Of a DNA stretch of 6,994 nucleotides, positions 1-6,434 are shown piece by piece. Position 1 is the first letter of the stretch. Every line of letters starts with the position of its first letter. Source of the DNA: Bacillota bacterium. GTDB taxonomy: Bacteria; Bacillota; Sulfobacillia; JAJZYS01; JAJYTV01. The stretch lies in the NCBI GenBank assembly GCA_021786135.1, contig JAJYNV010000062.1, positions 1 to 6,994 of the forward strand, in the 5' to 3' direction. Both the position numbers and the translations under genes were made by a program. Under the pieces are notes generated by a model that was given only the letters and a program-made list of their open reading frames with translations, had not been told where the DNA came from and ran no database searches.

Positions 1-501
1 ATCGAATATCCGTCGCCGGAGCGGGCGGTGCTGAGCTACGAGCTGCCGCTCGGCGAGATCATGTACGACTTCTTCGACCAGCTGAAGTCGCGCACCAGGG
101 GCTACGCGTCGCTCGACTACCAGCTTGCGGGCGAGCGCGAGGGCGACCTCGTGCGGGTCGATCTCCTGCTCAACGGCGAGATGGTCGACGCGCTCTCGTT
201 CATCGTGCATGAGGGTCGGGCCCAAAGCCAGGGCAGGGCGGTCTGCGAGAAGCTGCGCGAGGTGATCCCCCGGCAGCTCTTCGACGTGCCGATCCAGGCT
301 GCCGTGGGCGGCAAGGTCCTGGCCCGCGAGACGATCCGCGCCCTGCGCAAGGATGTCCTCGCCAAGTGCTACGGCGGCGACATCACGCGCAAGCGCAAGC
401 TCCTCGAGAAGCAGAAGGAAGGCAAGAAACGCATGCGCCGCCTCGGGCAGGTGGAGGTGCCGCAGGAGGCCTTCATGGCCGTCCTGCGCCGCGGTGACTG
501 A
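1..501 (+). CDS. lepA: Elongation factor 4 (LepA), C-terminal part, 5' truncated by window
   Basis: This is the last 166 residues of LepA (EF4), a ribosome-associated translational GTPase that acts on stalled or mis-translocated ribosomes and influences ribosome assembly. The reading frame is open from base 1, so the gene begins upstream of the window; a GTG at 28 is an internal valine, not the start. The GTPase domains are not included. The fragment covers the end of the EF-G-like domain V (LPLGEI, DFFDQLKS, RGYASLDYQ) and the LepA-specific C-terminal domain. That domain shows the near-invariant family stretches PRQLFDVPIQAAVGGK, RKDVLAKCYGGDITRKRK, LLEKQKEGKKRM and the terminal VPQEAFMAVL. 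The basic tail binds the decoding/A-site region of the ribosome in known structures. The TGA stop (499-501) overlaps the hemW start by 8 bases, so the two genes are probably co-transcribed and translationally coupled. Confidence 0.97.
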   Translation: MEYPSPERAVLSYELPLGEIMYDFFDQLKSRTRGYASLDYQLAGEREGDLVRVDLLLNGEMVDALSFIVHEGRAQSQGRAVCEKLREVIPRQLFDVPIQAAVGGKVLARETIRALRKDVLAKCYGGDITRKRKLLEKQKEGKKRMRRLGQVEVPQEAFMAVLRRGD

Positions 502-1639
502 GCCGCTCGGGGTCTACCTCCACATGCCCTACTGCCCCTACAAGTGCCACTACTGCGACTTCAACGCCTACCGCCTGCCGCCGCGGCCAGGAGTGCTCGC
601 CGAGATGGCCGAGGGCATCGCGGAGGAGGTGAGGCGCGCTGGCGGTGAGGACCGGGGACGCGAGGTCGGGTCGATCTACTTCGGCGGCGGCACGCCGAGC
701 CTCTTCCCGCCCGACAGGATCGCCGCGCTCATAGACCTCGTGCGCAGGCGCTATGAGGTTCGGCGCGGCGCCGAGGTGACCCTCGAGTGCAACCCCGGCA
801 CCGTCGATCTGGGGAGCCTCAGGGCCCTCCGGCGGGCCGGCGTGACTCGGCTCTCGCTCGGTGCGCAGAGCTTCTCCCAGGAGACGCTCCGCAGGCTCGG
901 CCGCGGTCACAGCCCGGACGACACGCGTAGGGTGGTGCGGCTCGCGCGCGAGGCGGGATTCCATCGCCTCAACATCGATGTCATCTACGGTCTCCCGGAA
1001 TCGACGCGTGAAGAGGCGCGAGCCGACGCCGAGGAAGCCCTGGCGCTCAGGCCGGACCACCTCTCCGCCTACGCGCTCGAGCTCGAGGACGGCACCTACT
1101 TCGGCGTGCTGGTGCGGCGCGGCCAGCTTGCGCTGCCCTCGGACGCCGAGGTGGTGGCCTCGGGTGAAGCGGTCGCCGCGGCCTGCCATGAGGCCGGGCT
1201 CGAACGCTATGAGATCTCGAACTTCGCGCGGCCGGGCCAGCGGTCGCGCCACAACCTGCTCTACTGGCATCAGGGCGACTACCGCGGCTTCGGCCCCGGT
1301 GCCCACTCGCACTTCGCGGGGCGAAGATTCTGGAACGTCGACGGCCCCGGGCCGTACCTCAGGTCGGTTGCGGTGCAAGGCGAGGCGGTGGCGGGAGAGG
1401 AGGTCCTGTCACCCGCGGGCAGGCGCGGCGAGTGGGTCTACCTGCACCTCAGGCTGATCGATGGATTCACGCTGGCTGCGTTCCACCGCCGCTTCGGGCT
1501 GTCGCTCGACGAGGCCTATCCCGGGGTGCGCCGCCAGCTCGAGCGGCAGGGACTGCTCGAGCACAGGCCCGGGCGCGTGCAGCCGAGCCCCTCTGGCCGG
1601 TGGCTCCTCCACCGCGTGGCGGAGCCTTTCCTGCCTTGA
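494..1639 (+). CDS. hemW: Heme chaperone HemW (radical SAM; often mis-called oxygen-independent coproporphyrinogen III oxidase)
   Basis: The protein is 381 residues, the usual HemW length. The radical SAM cluster motif CX3CX2C lies at C14, C18 and C21, followed directly by Asp-Phe (D22-F23). HemN, the true coproporphyrinogen dehydrogenase, has a fourth cysteine here (CX3CX2CXC). The SAM-binding GGGTPS motif is at 64-69. The HNxxYW motif typical of HemW and linked to heme binding is at 253-258 (HNLLYW), followed by a GFGPGAHS stretch; a HemN-C-like winged region ends the protein. HemW binds heme and is thought to deliver it to respiratory enzymes. I chose GTG 494 because the protein then begins directly before the conserved VYLHMPYC. 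The open frame runs back to 353, but those residues have no family resemblance and lie inside lepA. No clear Shine-Dalgarno (SD) sequence precedes 494, and the 8-base overlap with lepA suggests coupling. The TGA stop lies within the -35 box of the next promoter. Confidence 0.95.
   Translation: MTEPLGVYLHMPYCPYKCHYCDFNAYRLPPRPGVLAEMAEGIAEEVRRAGGEDRGREVGSIYFGGGTPSLFPPDRIAALIDLVRRRYEVRRGAEVTLECNPGTVDLGSLRALRRAGVTRLSLGAQSFSQETLRRLGRGHSPDDTRRVVRLAREAGFHRLNIDVIYGLPESTREEARADAEEALALRPDHLSAYALELEDGTYFGVLVRRGQLALPSDAEVVASGEAVAAACHEAGLERYEISNFARPGQRSRHNLLYWHQGDYRGFGPGAHSHFAGRRFWNVDGPGPYLRSVAVQGEAVAGEEVLSPAGRRGEWVYLHLRLIDGFTLAAFHRRFGLSLDEAYPGVRRQLERQGLLEHRPGRVQPSPSGRWLLHRVAEPFLP
1602..1626 (+). other. 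Strong hairpin in the 3' end of hemW, possible weak terminator/attenuator
   Basis: GGCTCC (1602-1607) can pair with GGAGCC (1621-1626), and inside it CCAC (1609-1612) with GTGG (1616-1619). This leaves one T/C mismatch and a CGC loop: ten base pairs in all, mostly G-C. The run TTTCC follows, and a run of five Ts occurs further on at 1646-1650. It lies inside the last codons of hemW and 10 bases before the hrcA promoter. It could reduce read-through from lepA-hemW into the heat-shock operon. The U-tract directly after the stem is short, so a true intrinsic terminator is uncertain, and codon constraint in GC-rich DNA could produce such a stem by chance. Confidence 0.3.
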
Positions 1640-1665
1640 CACCCCTTTTTCTTGCATGGTACGTT
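1636..1665 (+). promoter_or_regulatory. Sigma70-type promoter of the hrcA operon
   Basis: A consensus -35 box TTGACA (1636-1641) is followed after 18 bases by a weaker -10 box, TACGTT (1660-1665; matches TATAAT at T1, A2 and T6). The -35 box covers the hemW stop codon (1637-1639). Transcription would begin near 1671-1673, inside the left arm of the CIRCE operator, so bound HrcA would block initiation. A housekeeping promoter under CIRCE is the usual arrangement for HrcA-controlled operons. The -10 assignment is less certain than the -35 assignment. Confidence 0.7.
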
Positions 1666-1669
1666 CAAC

Positions 1670-1696
1670 GTAGCACTCTCATACGATGAGTGCTAA
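1670..1696 (+). promoter_or_regulatory. CIRCE operator (HrcA-binding inverted repeat)
   Basis: The family consensus is TTAGCACTC-N9-GAGTGCTAA. The sequence here reads GTAGCACTC (1670-1678), a nine-base spacer (1679-1687) and GAGTGCTAA (1688-1696). Seventeen of the eighteen consensus bases match; the only change is G for T at 1670, so the outermost pair is lost. The spacer has exactly the canonical length. The element lies at the expected transcription start and 18 bases before the hrcA start codon. In the transcript the arms could also form a stem in the 5' leader, which in Bacillus affects mRNA stability. HrcA, encoded just downstream, is the expected repressor, with activity maintained by GroEL in characterised species. 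Confidence 0.97.
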
Positions 1697-1714
1697 ACGA
1701 GGGGAGGTGTCGAT

Positions 1715-2725
1715 GTGGAACTCGACCGGCGCAAGCGGCAAGTCCTGCGCGCCATCGTCGAGGACTACGTGGCATCTGCCGAGCCGATCGGATCGCGCAC
1801 CTTGGCGCGGACGCTCGGACTTGGCGTGAGCTCGGCGACGATCCGGAACGAGATGGCGGATCTCGAGGCCCTCGGGCTGCTCGACAAGCCGCACACCTCC
1901 GCGGGGCGCGTGCCCTCGGATCGCGGCTACCGCCTTTACGTGGATGAACTCATGGAGCCGAGGCCCATGGACGAGGAAGCCTTCCGTCGCATGCGCCTCC
2001 TTTATCTCAGGCAGGTGCGCGAGATGGACTACCTCGTCGCGCAGACACTGAAGCTCCTCTCCGCGGCCGGCGATTTCCTGGCGGTCGGCATCGGGCCCGG
2101 TGTCCGGCAGGCTCGGCTGCGTCGCCTGGACGCCCTCGAGGCCGGCGATGGCCAGGTGGCGATGGTGCTGGTCACGGATCACTTCGTGCAGCACCGCCTG
2201 CTCGAGCTGCCGGACGGCATGGACGCGAGCGGCCTGCAGCGCTCGCTCCTGGCACTTTCGCGCGAGCTGCAGGGCGTGAGCCTCGAGCGCATCACGCGGA
2301 CGACGCTCGAAGCGGTGGCGCGCGAGATCAAGGGGCGCATGCACGACGAGCTGCTCTCCTTCCTGCACGACTGCCTCGCCGCGAGCGAGGAGCAGATCCG
2401 CATCGCCGGCACCTCGCACTTCCTGGCGCAGCCCGAGTTCCGGGAGCCGGGACGCATCCGCGAGGCAGTACAGCTCATCGAGCAGTCCGGAGCCCTGCAG
2501 GAGCTCCTGCTCGAGGCGAGCGGCCAGGCCGGCGTGCGCGTGCGCATCGGCGAGGAGACGAGCCTGCCCGAGACGCGTGAGCTTTCGATCGTGGCACTCG
2601 GCATCGAGCGCCAGGGTGAGGTGGTGGCGCGCTTCGGCCTCATTGGGCCCAAGCGCATGGATTACGCGAGAGCCCTGGCACTGGCCGAGGAGGTCTTCCG
2701 CGGGCTCGAGCAGGCGATCAACTGA
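1715..2725 (+). CDS. hrcA: Heat-inducible transcription repressor HrcA
   Basis: The product is 336 residues, close to the usual 340-350. The N-terminal winged helix-turn-helix region (about 1-77) carries the strongly conserved stretch with SSATIRNEM at 39-47, LEALGLL at 50-56, PHTSAGRVPSDRGYR at 59-73 and YVDELM after it. A GAF-like core and inserted dimerisation domain follow; conserved landmarks there include LSRELQGVSLERI and, near the end, the VALGIE and IGPKRMDY elements typical of the family C-terminus. HrcA dimers bind CIRCE and repress chaperone operons. The GTG start at 1715 has a good SD sequence (GGAGG, 1703-1707) seven bases upstream. The ATG at 1713 is out of frame. As first gene of the operon, with CIRCE at its promoter, it should be autoregulated. 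It ends 37 bases before grpE. Confidence 0.97.
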   Translation: MELDRRKRQVLRAIVEDYVASAEPIGSRTLARTLGLGVSSATIRNEMADLEALGLLDKPHTSAGRVPSDRGYRLYVDELMEPRPMDEEAFRRMRLLYLRQVREMDYLVAQTLKLLSAAGDFLAVGIGPGVRQARLRRLDALEAGDGQVAMVLVTDHFVQHRLLELPDGMDASGLQRSLLALSRELQGVSLERITRTTLEAVAREIKGRMHDELLSFLHDCLAASEEQIRIAGTSHFLAQPEFREPGRIREAVQLIEQSGALQELLLEASGQAGVRVRIGEETSLPETRELSIVALGIERQGEVVARFGLIGPKRMDYARALALAEEVFRGLEQAIN

Positions 2726-2762
2726 GCGGGGTGGAGGGACCGGTACGCCAAACGATGAAGAC

Positions 2763-3266
2763 ATGAACCGCCCTACACAGGAGGAGAACTGGACCGCGGA
2801 GCCCGCGGGCCAGGAGAATGCGTCTGCAGTGGCTGCACTGCTGCAGAAGGTACAGGAACTCGAGCAGCAGAATCTGCGGCTGCTTGCCGACTTCGAGAAC
2901 CAGAGGCGGCGTCAGCGCCGCGACGAGGAGGAGCAGAGGCTCCGCCTGCAGCAGGAGGCGGCGGCGCTTTTCCTGCCGGTGCAGGACGACCTTGAGCTGG
3001 CGCTCGGGGCGGCCCCCGAGGACGACCCGCTGCGCACCGGCGTCGCGCTTGTGCAGAAGAAGCTCGAAGACGCCCTCGGGCGCCTCGGCCTCGAGCCGAT
3101 CGACGCCGTCGGCCAGCCGTTCGATCCAGCGATGCACGAGGCGATCGGGGAAGAGGAATCGGACCGGGAGCCGGGCAGCGTGGCGTCGGAGGTGCGCACC
3201 GGCTACCGCATCCAGGACCGCGTCGTGCGCCCCGCGCTGGTGCGCGTGGCCAAAGCGCGAGAGTGA
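2763..3266 (+). CDS. grpE: Nucleotide exchange factor GrpE
   Basis: GrpE releases ADP from DnaK and so drives its substrate-release cycle; it acts in the cytosol as a dimer. This protein is 167 residues, shorter than E. coli GrpE (197) because the disordered N-terminal leader is only about 18 residues. A long charged helix, expected to form the dimeric coiled coil, covers about 20-65. The C-terminal beta domain that contacts DnaK carries the family signature FDPAMHEAIG (120-129) and the closing YRIQDRVVRPALVRVAK (148-164). The frame is open further upstream inside hrcA, but ATG 2763 is the only plausible start there. Its ribosome site is poor: GGAGG at 2733-2737 is too far away. A strong AGGAGG occurs at 2779-2784, inside codons 6-8, with no usable start after it. 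The next in-frame GTG (2829) would remove the leader only. The partner gene dnaK does not follow as it usually does. Confidence 0.95.
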   Translation: MNRPTQEENWTAEPAGQENASAVAALLQKVQELEQQNLRLLADFENQRRRQRRDEEEQRLRLQQEAAALFLPVQDDLELALGAAPEDDPLRTGVALVQKKLEDALGRLGLEPIDAVGQPFDPAMHEAIGEEESDREPGSVASEVRTGYRIQDRVVRPALVRVAKARE

Positions 3267-3277
3267 GGGGCTGAAGG

Positions 3278-4411
3278 TTGGCGAAGGACTACTACGAGGT
3301 GCTGGGCGTCGAGCGCGGCGCCTCCGACGAGGAGATCAAGAAGGCCTTCCGCCGACTGGCCCGGCAGTACCATCCGGACATGAACCCCGGCGACAACGGC
3401 GCCGAGGAGAAGTTCAAGGAGATCGGCGAGGCCTATTCGGTGCTCTCCGATCCTGAGAAGCGCAGCCGCTACGACCAGTTCGGATCGGCGGACGGGCCGG
3501 GTGCAGGCTTCGGCGGCGGCCAGGGTCCATTCGGCGGTTATGGCGGCCAGAGCCCGTTCGGCGACATCGGCGACATTTTCGACGCCTTCTTCGGCGGCGG
3601 CGGCGGCGGCGGGGCACGGCGCGCGGGCCCCGTGCGCGGCGAGGACATCCGCGCCGACGTCGAGCTGACGCTCGACGACTGCTTCCACGGCGTCGAGCGG
3701 GAGATCAGGGTACAGCGCCAGGAGGCCTGCGACGCCTGCCACGGCACTGGCGGCAAGGATGGGCAGCAGCCCAGCCGCTGCACGCGCTGTGGCGGCACGG
3801 GCCAGGTGCAGCAGGCGCGCGATACCGCCTTCGGGCGCTTCGTCACCTCGCGGCCCTGCCCGCAATGCCATGGCAGCGGCCAGACGGTGGCGGAGGCATG
3901 CCTCCAGTGCCATGGCAGCGGACGCCAGCGCCGGACGCGCACGCTCAAGGTGCGCATCCCGCCGGGCGTCGGCGACGGCGCGCGCGTTCGCATATCGGGC
4001 GAGGGCGAGCCGGGGGCGCGCGGCGGACCGCCGGGCGATCTCTATGTCTTCGTGCGCGAGCGTCCGCACGAGCGCTTTGCGCGCCAGGATGCGGAACTGC
4101 ACGTCGACCTGGCGCTCGGCTATCCGGAGGTGGCCCTGGGAGAGGAGTACGATCTTCAGGGTATCGACGGGGCGATCAAGGTGAAGGTTCCGGAAGGCAC
4201 GCAGCCGGGACAGGAGATCCGGCTGCGCGGACGCGGCATGCCGCACCTTAGGGGCGGCGGACGCGGCGACCTCATCGTGCACGTCGTCGTGCAGGTGCCG
4301 AAGCGCCTCTCGGGCGAAGAGCGGGAACTGCTGCAGCGTCTGCGCGAGCTGCACAAGGGTGGGGAGCACGATCGCGGCTTCTTCGGACGGGTACGGGACG
4401 CGTTCCGCTGA
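3278..4411 (+). CDS. dnaJ: Chaperone protein DnaJ (Hsp40, class A)
   Basis: This is a full-length class A J-protein of 377 residues. It delivers unfolded clients to DnaK and stimulates its ATPase. The J domain (about 1-70) has the essential HPD at 32-34. A Gly/Phe-rich linker (about 71-115) ends in seven consecutive glycines. The zinc-binding domain has four CxxCxGxG repeats beginning at C151, C168, C194 and C208, all intact. The two beta-barrel substrate-binding domains and the dimerisation tail (GFFGRVRDAF) follow. The start is TTG 3278: the preceding in-frame codon but one is a stop (TGA 3272-3274), and the conserved AKDYYEVLGV begins right after it. The SD sequence is GAGGGG (3265-3270), seven bases before the start and overlapping the grpE stop codon. 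This argues for coupled translation of the two co-chaperones. Long open frames on the opposite strand here are composition shadows. Confidence 0.98.
   Translation: MAKDYYEVLGVERGASDEEIKKAFRRLARQYHPDMNPGDNGAEEKFKEIGEAYSVLSDPEKRSRYDQFGSADGPGAGFGGGQGPFGGYGGQSPFGDIGDIFDAFFGGGGGGGARRAGPVRGEDIRADVELTLDDCFHGVEREIRVQRQEACDACHGTGGKDGQQPSRCTRCGGTGQVQQARDTAFGRFVTSRPCPQCHGSGQTVAEACLQCHGSGRQRRTRTLKVRIPPGVGDGARVRISGEGEPGARGGPPGDLYVFVRERPHERFARQDAELHVDLALGYPEVALGEEYDLQGIDGAIKVKVPEGTQPGQEIRLRGRGMPHLRGGGRGDLIVHVVVQVPKRLSGEERELLQRLRELHKGGEHDRGFFGRVRDAFR
3593..3610 (+). repeat. (GGC)6 trinucleotide run in dnaJ
   Basis: Six perfect GGC units are in frame with dnaJ from codon 106 and, with the following GGG, encode seven glycines in the Gly/Phe linker. 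A pure codon run rather than mixed glycine codons suggests slippage expansion. Changes in unit number would only alter linker length, not the frame. Confidence 0.9.
3866..3921 (+). repeat. Direct repeat of TGCCATGGCAGCGG in dnaJ zinc-finger modules
   Basis: The same 14 bases occur at 3866-3879 and 3908-3921, 42 bases apart. They encode the CHGSG part of the third and fourth CxxCxGxG zinc motifs. Each copy contains the ten-base palindrome TGCCATGGCA. The amino acid constraint explains part of the identity; identical codon choice explains the rest. Confidence 0.85.
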
Positions 4412-5297
4412 GTTCGCGCGCCTCTCGGTGCAGTGCAGCCCGGAGGCGGTGGACGCCGTGGCGGAGATTCTGCGCGAAGTCGGCGCCTACGGCGTCGAGA
4501 TCCTGGGTGATGGAGATCTGCCGCCTGGCGACGACCTCCTGGTGGCGCCCGCGATGTCACGGCCGAGCGAGGTGGCGATCTACCTGCCGGCCACCGAGGG
4601 CGAACGGACCCATGGCCAGGTTCTCGCTCTGTGCGCCGGGCGCGTCGAGCCATACTTCGGGCCGGTTGAGGTCGCCGTGACGGCAGCACCTACCGTGGAC
4701 TGGGTGGACGAGTACCGCAGGAGCGTCAAGGCGCTGCGCGTCGTGCCAGGCATCTGGGTCGAGCCGCCCTGGGGCAGGGCGCAAGCGGCGCCGGGAGAAC
4801 TGGTGCTCACCATCATGCCGGGCGCCGCCTTCGGCTTCGGCGACCATCCGACGACCGTCACGTGCCTGCGACTCCTCAAGCGATGGCTGAGGCCGGCAGA
4901 CGACGTCATCGACCTCGGCTCGGGCAGCGGCATCCTGGGTGCCGCCGCGCTCAAGCTGGGCGCAGGGACTCTGCGCGCCTACGACCTCGACGCTTTGGCG
5001 GTCGAGGCCACGCGCGACACCTTGCGGCGCAACGGACTCAAGGCGTATGTCCGCCAGGGCACCCTGCCAGCGGGCGGACGCCATGCGGATCTCATCCTGG
5101 CGAACATCTCGGGCTGGGGCCTGAGGCCGTGGCTCACACCGCTGCGGCGCGCCGTGGGGCCTGAAGGACGCCTCATTCTCGGCGGCATCCTGCGCGAGGA
5201 TCGCGACTTCGACGGCGAACTGCGCTCGGCAGGCCTCACGACGATCGACGAGACCGCGGACGGGGATTGGCGGGCGATCGCCGCCAGACTGGCATGA
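4359..5297 (+). CDS. prmA: Ribosomal protein L11 methyltransferase PrmA (diverged)
   Basis: PrmA trimethylates ribosomal protein L11 using S-adenosylmethionine. The predicted 312 residues fit the family (about 290-317). An N-terminal ferredoxin-like L11-recognition domain begins near FARLSVQCSPEAVDAVAEIL (19-38). The C-terminal Rossmann methyltransferase domain has FGFGDHPTT (158-166), DLGSGSGILG (185-194, SAM binding), AYDLDALAVEA (207-217), LANIS (247-251) and, near the end, LILGGIL. These align with the usual FGTGxHxTT, D-x-GCGSGIL, D-x-D-xxA and ANIL. The changes are Phe for Thr at 160, Ser for Cys at 188 and Ser for Leu at 251. The start is unsure: GTG 4359 overlaps dnaJ by 53 bases, while the next in-frame GTG (4428) would cut into the first beta strand. 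Neither has a convincing ribosome site. PrmA directly after dnaJ is a widely conserved arrangement, which supports the call; another protein methyltransferase target cannot be ruled out. Confidence 0.87.
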   Translation: MGSTIAASSDGYGTRSAEFARLSVQCSPEAVDAVAEILREVGAYGVEILGDGDLPPGDDLLVAPAMSRPSEVAIYLPATEGERTHGQVLALCAGRVEPYFGPVEVAVTAAPTVDWVDEYRRSVKALRVVPGIWVEPPWGRAQAAPGELVLTIMPGAAFGFGDHPTTVTCLRLLKRWLRPADDVIDLGSGSGILGAAALKLGAGTLRAYDLDALAVEATRDTLRRNGLKAYVRQGTLPAGGRHADLILANISGWGLRPWLTPLRRAVGPEGRLILGGILREDRDFDGELRSAGLTTIDETADGDWRAIAARLA

Positions 5298-5337
5298 ATG
5301 TTTGGCGTGCGGCATAGCATGGGCGGGGGTGGCGGCG

Positions 5338-6423
5338 TTGCCGAGGCGGGTTAGGGTTGGCGTTGTCTTCGGCGGTCAGTCGGCGGAGCACGACGTGTCG
5401 CTGCAGTCGGCGCACTTCGTGCTTTCCTCGCTGGACCCCGAGCGCTTCGACGTGGTGCCGATCGGCATCTCACGCGGCGGCAAGTTCCTCGTGGGCGGCG
5501 ACCCGATGCGGGCCCTGACCGGTGAGAGCGCTCAGGGCGAGGCCGGGACGGGACTCAGGGCCGCGGGTGGCCAGGCGCTCCAGCTCACCGAGGCGGCCGG
5601 CGCGATCGGGCGCCTTGACGTCATCTTTCCGGTACTGCACGGACCGCGCGGGGAGGACGGCACCCTGCAGGGCCTCCTGGAGATGGCGGGGCTCCCGTAC
5701 GTCGGCGCCGGCGTGCTCGGCTCGGCCGTCTCGATGGACAAGGCCGTGATGAAGATGGTCTTCCTCCAGGCGGGGCTGCCGGTTGGACCGTACCGCGTCC
5801 TTTTGCGCGGCGAGCTCGGTGACGACGAGCTCGTGTCGGAGCGACTGCGGGATCTGCGCTACCCGCTCTTCGTCAAGCCCTGCAACCTCGGCTCGTCGGT
5901 GGGCATCACCCGCGTCGCCGGGCCGGAGGATGTCCACGCCGCGCTCCTTGCTGCGGCGGCCTACGACCGCCGCATCATCGTCGAGCAGGGCATCAGGGCG
6001 CGCGAGCTCGAGTGCGGCGTGATCGGCAACGACCGGCCGGAGGCGTCGGTGGTCGGGGAGGTCGTCTCATCAGGCGTCTTCTACGACTTCACGGCGAAGT
6101 ATGACGGCTCATCGCAGCTCCAGATCCCTGCGGACGTGCCGCAGGAGATCTCGGAGACCGTGCGGGCATACGCGCTCAGGGCCTTCCAGGCGGTCGACGC
6201 GGCCGGCCTCGCACGCGTCGACTTCTTCTACGACGACAAGAGCGGCGACGTGTATCTGAACGAGATCAACACCATTCCCGGCCTTACCGCCTATTCGATG
6301 TTCCCCCTGCTCTGGCAGGCGACCGGCGTCTCGGCGCGTGAGCTCTGCGACCGGCTGGTCGATCTGGCCCTCGAGCGCCACGCAGAGAGGAATCCAGGCC
6401 CAGGCAGCGAAAGCGAGACCTAG
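5338..6423 (+). CDS. ddl: D-alanine--D-alanine ligase
   Basis: This cytosolic ATP-grasp enzyme joins two D-alanines for the peptidoglycan stem peptide. At 361 residues it resembles the longer DdlA-type enzymes. Visible motifs are VGVVFGGQSAEHDVSLQSA (7-25, with catalytic Glu17), HGPRGEDGT (101-109), SMDK (132-135), FVKPCNLGSSVGI (178-190, ATP loop), YDFTAKYDG (249-257), RVDFF and NEINTIPGLT (308-317, metal binding). Tyr255 corresponds to Tyr216 of E. coli DdlB. This tyrosine is replaced by Phe in the D-Ala-D-lactate ligase of Leuconostoc, so a normal dipeptide product is predicted. TTG 5338 is preferred because GGGGGT at 5325-5330 lies seven bases upstream and the protein then begins as PRRVRVGVVFGG. 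TTG 5302 or GTG 5329 in the same frame are alternatives that add 12 or 3 residues. The 40-base gap from prmA points to the same operon. ddl more often lies in the mur/fts cluster, so this place is unusual. Confidence 0.95.
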   Translation: MPRRVRVGVVFGGQSAEHDVSLQSAHFVLSSLDPERFDVVPIGISRGGKFLVGGDPMRALTGESAQGEAGTGLRAAGGQALQLTEAAGAIGRLDVIFPVLHGPRGEDGTLQGLLEMAGLPYVGAGVLGSAVSMDKAVMKMVFLQAGLPVGPYRVLLRGELGDDELVSERLRDLRYPLFVKPCNLGSSVGITRVAGPEDVHAALLAAAAYDRRIIVEQGIRARELECGVIGNDRPEASVVGEVVSSGVFYDFTAKYDGSSQLQIPADVPQEISETVRAYALRAFQAVDAAGLARVDFFYDDKSGDVYLNEINTIPGLTAYSMFPLLWQATGVSARELCDRLVDLALERHAERNPGPGSESET

Positions 6424-6434
6424 GAGTGGATGGC

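Noticed and set aside
353..493. N-terminal extension of hemW (47 residues)
   Set aside because: It lies wholly inside lepA in another frame, is Ser/Arg/Ala-rich, and has no counterpart in HemW; GTG 494 gives the family length.
473..1378. 301-residue minus-strand open frame and 198-residue plus-strand open frame (861-1457) over hemW
   Set aside because: Both are Arg/Ala/Pro-rich shadows of hemW in other frames, with no sign of independent coding.
1646..1650. Five-T run as a classic intrinsic terminator after hemW
   Set aside because: The nearest stem (1602-1626) ends 20 bases earlier, too far for a standard terminator; the run lies in the promoter spacer.
1679..2764. 361-residue open frame on the minus strand opposite hrcA
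   Set aside because: It is a composition shadow of hrcA; it spans the promoter/CIRCE region and shows no recognisable motifs.
3203..4369. 388-residue open frame on the minus strand opposite dnaJ
   Set aside because: It is antisense to a textbook DnaJ, its product is low-complexity Ala/Leu/Arg/His with no family resemblance, and third-position GC in dnaJ explains the lack of stops.
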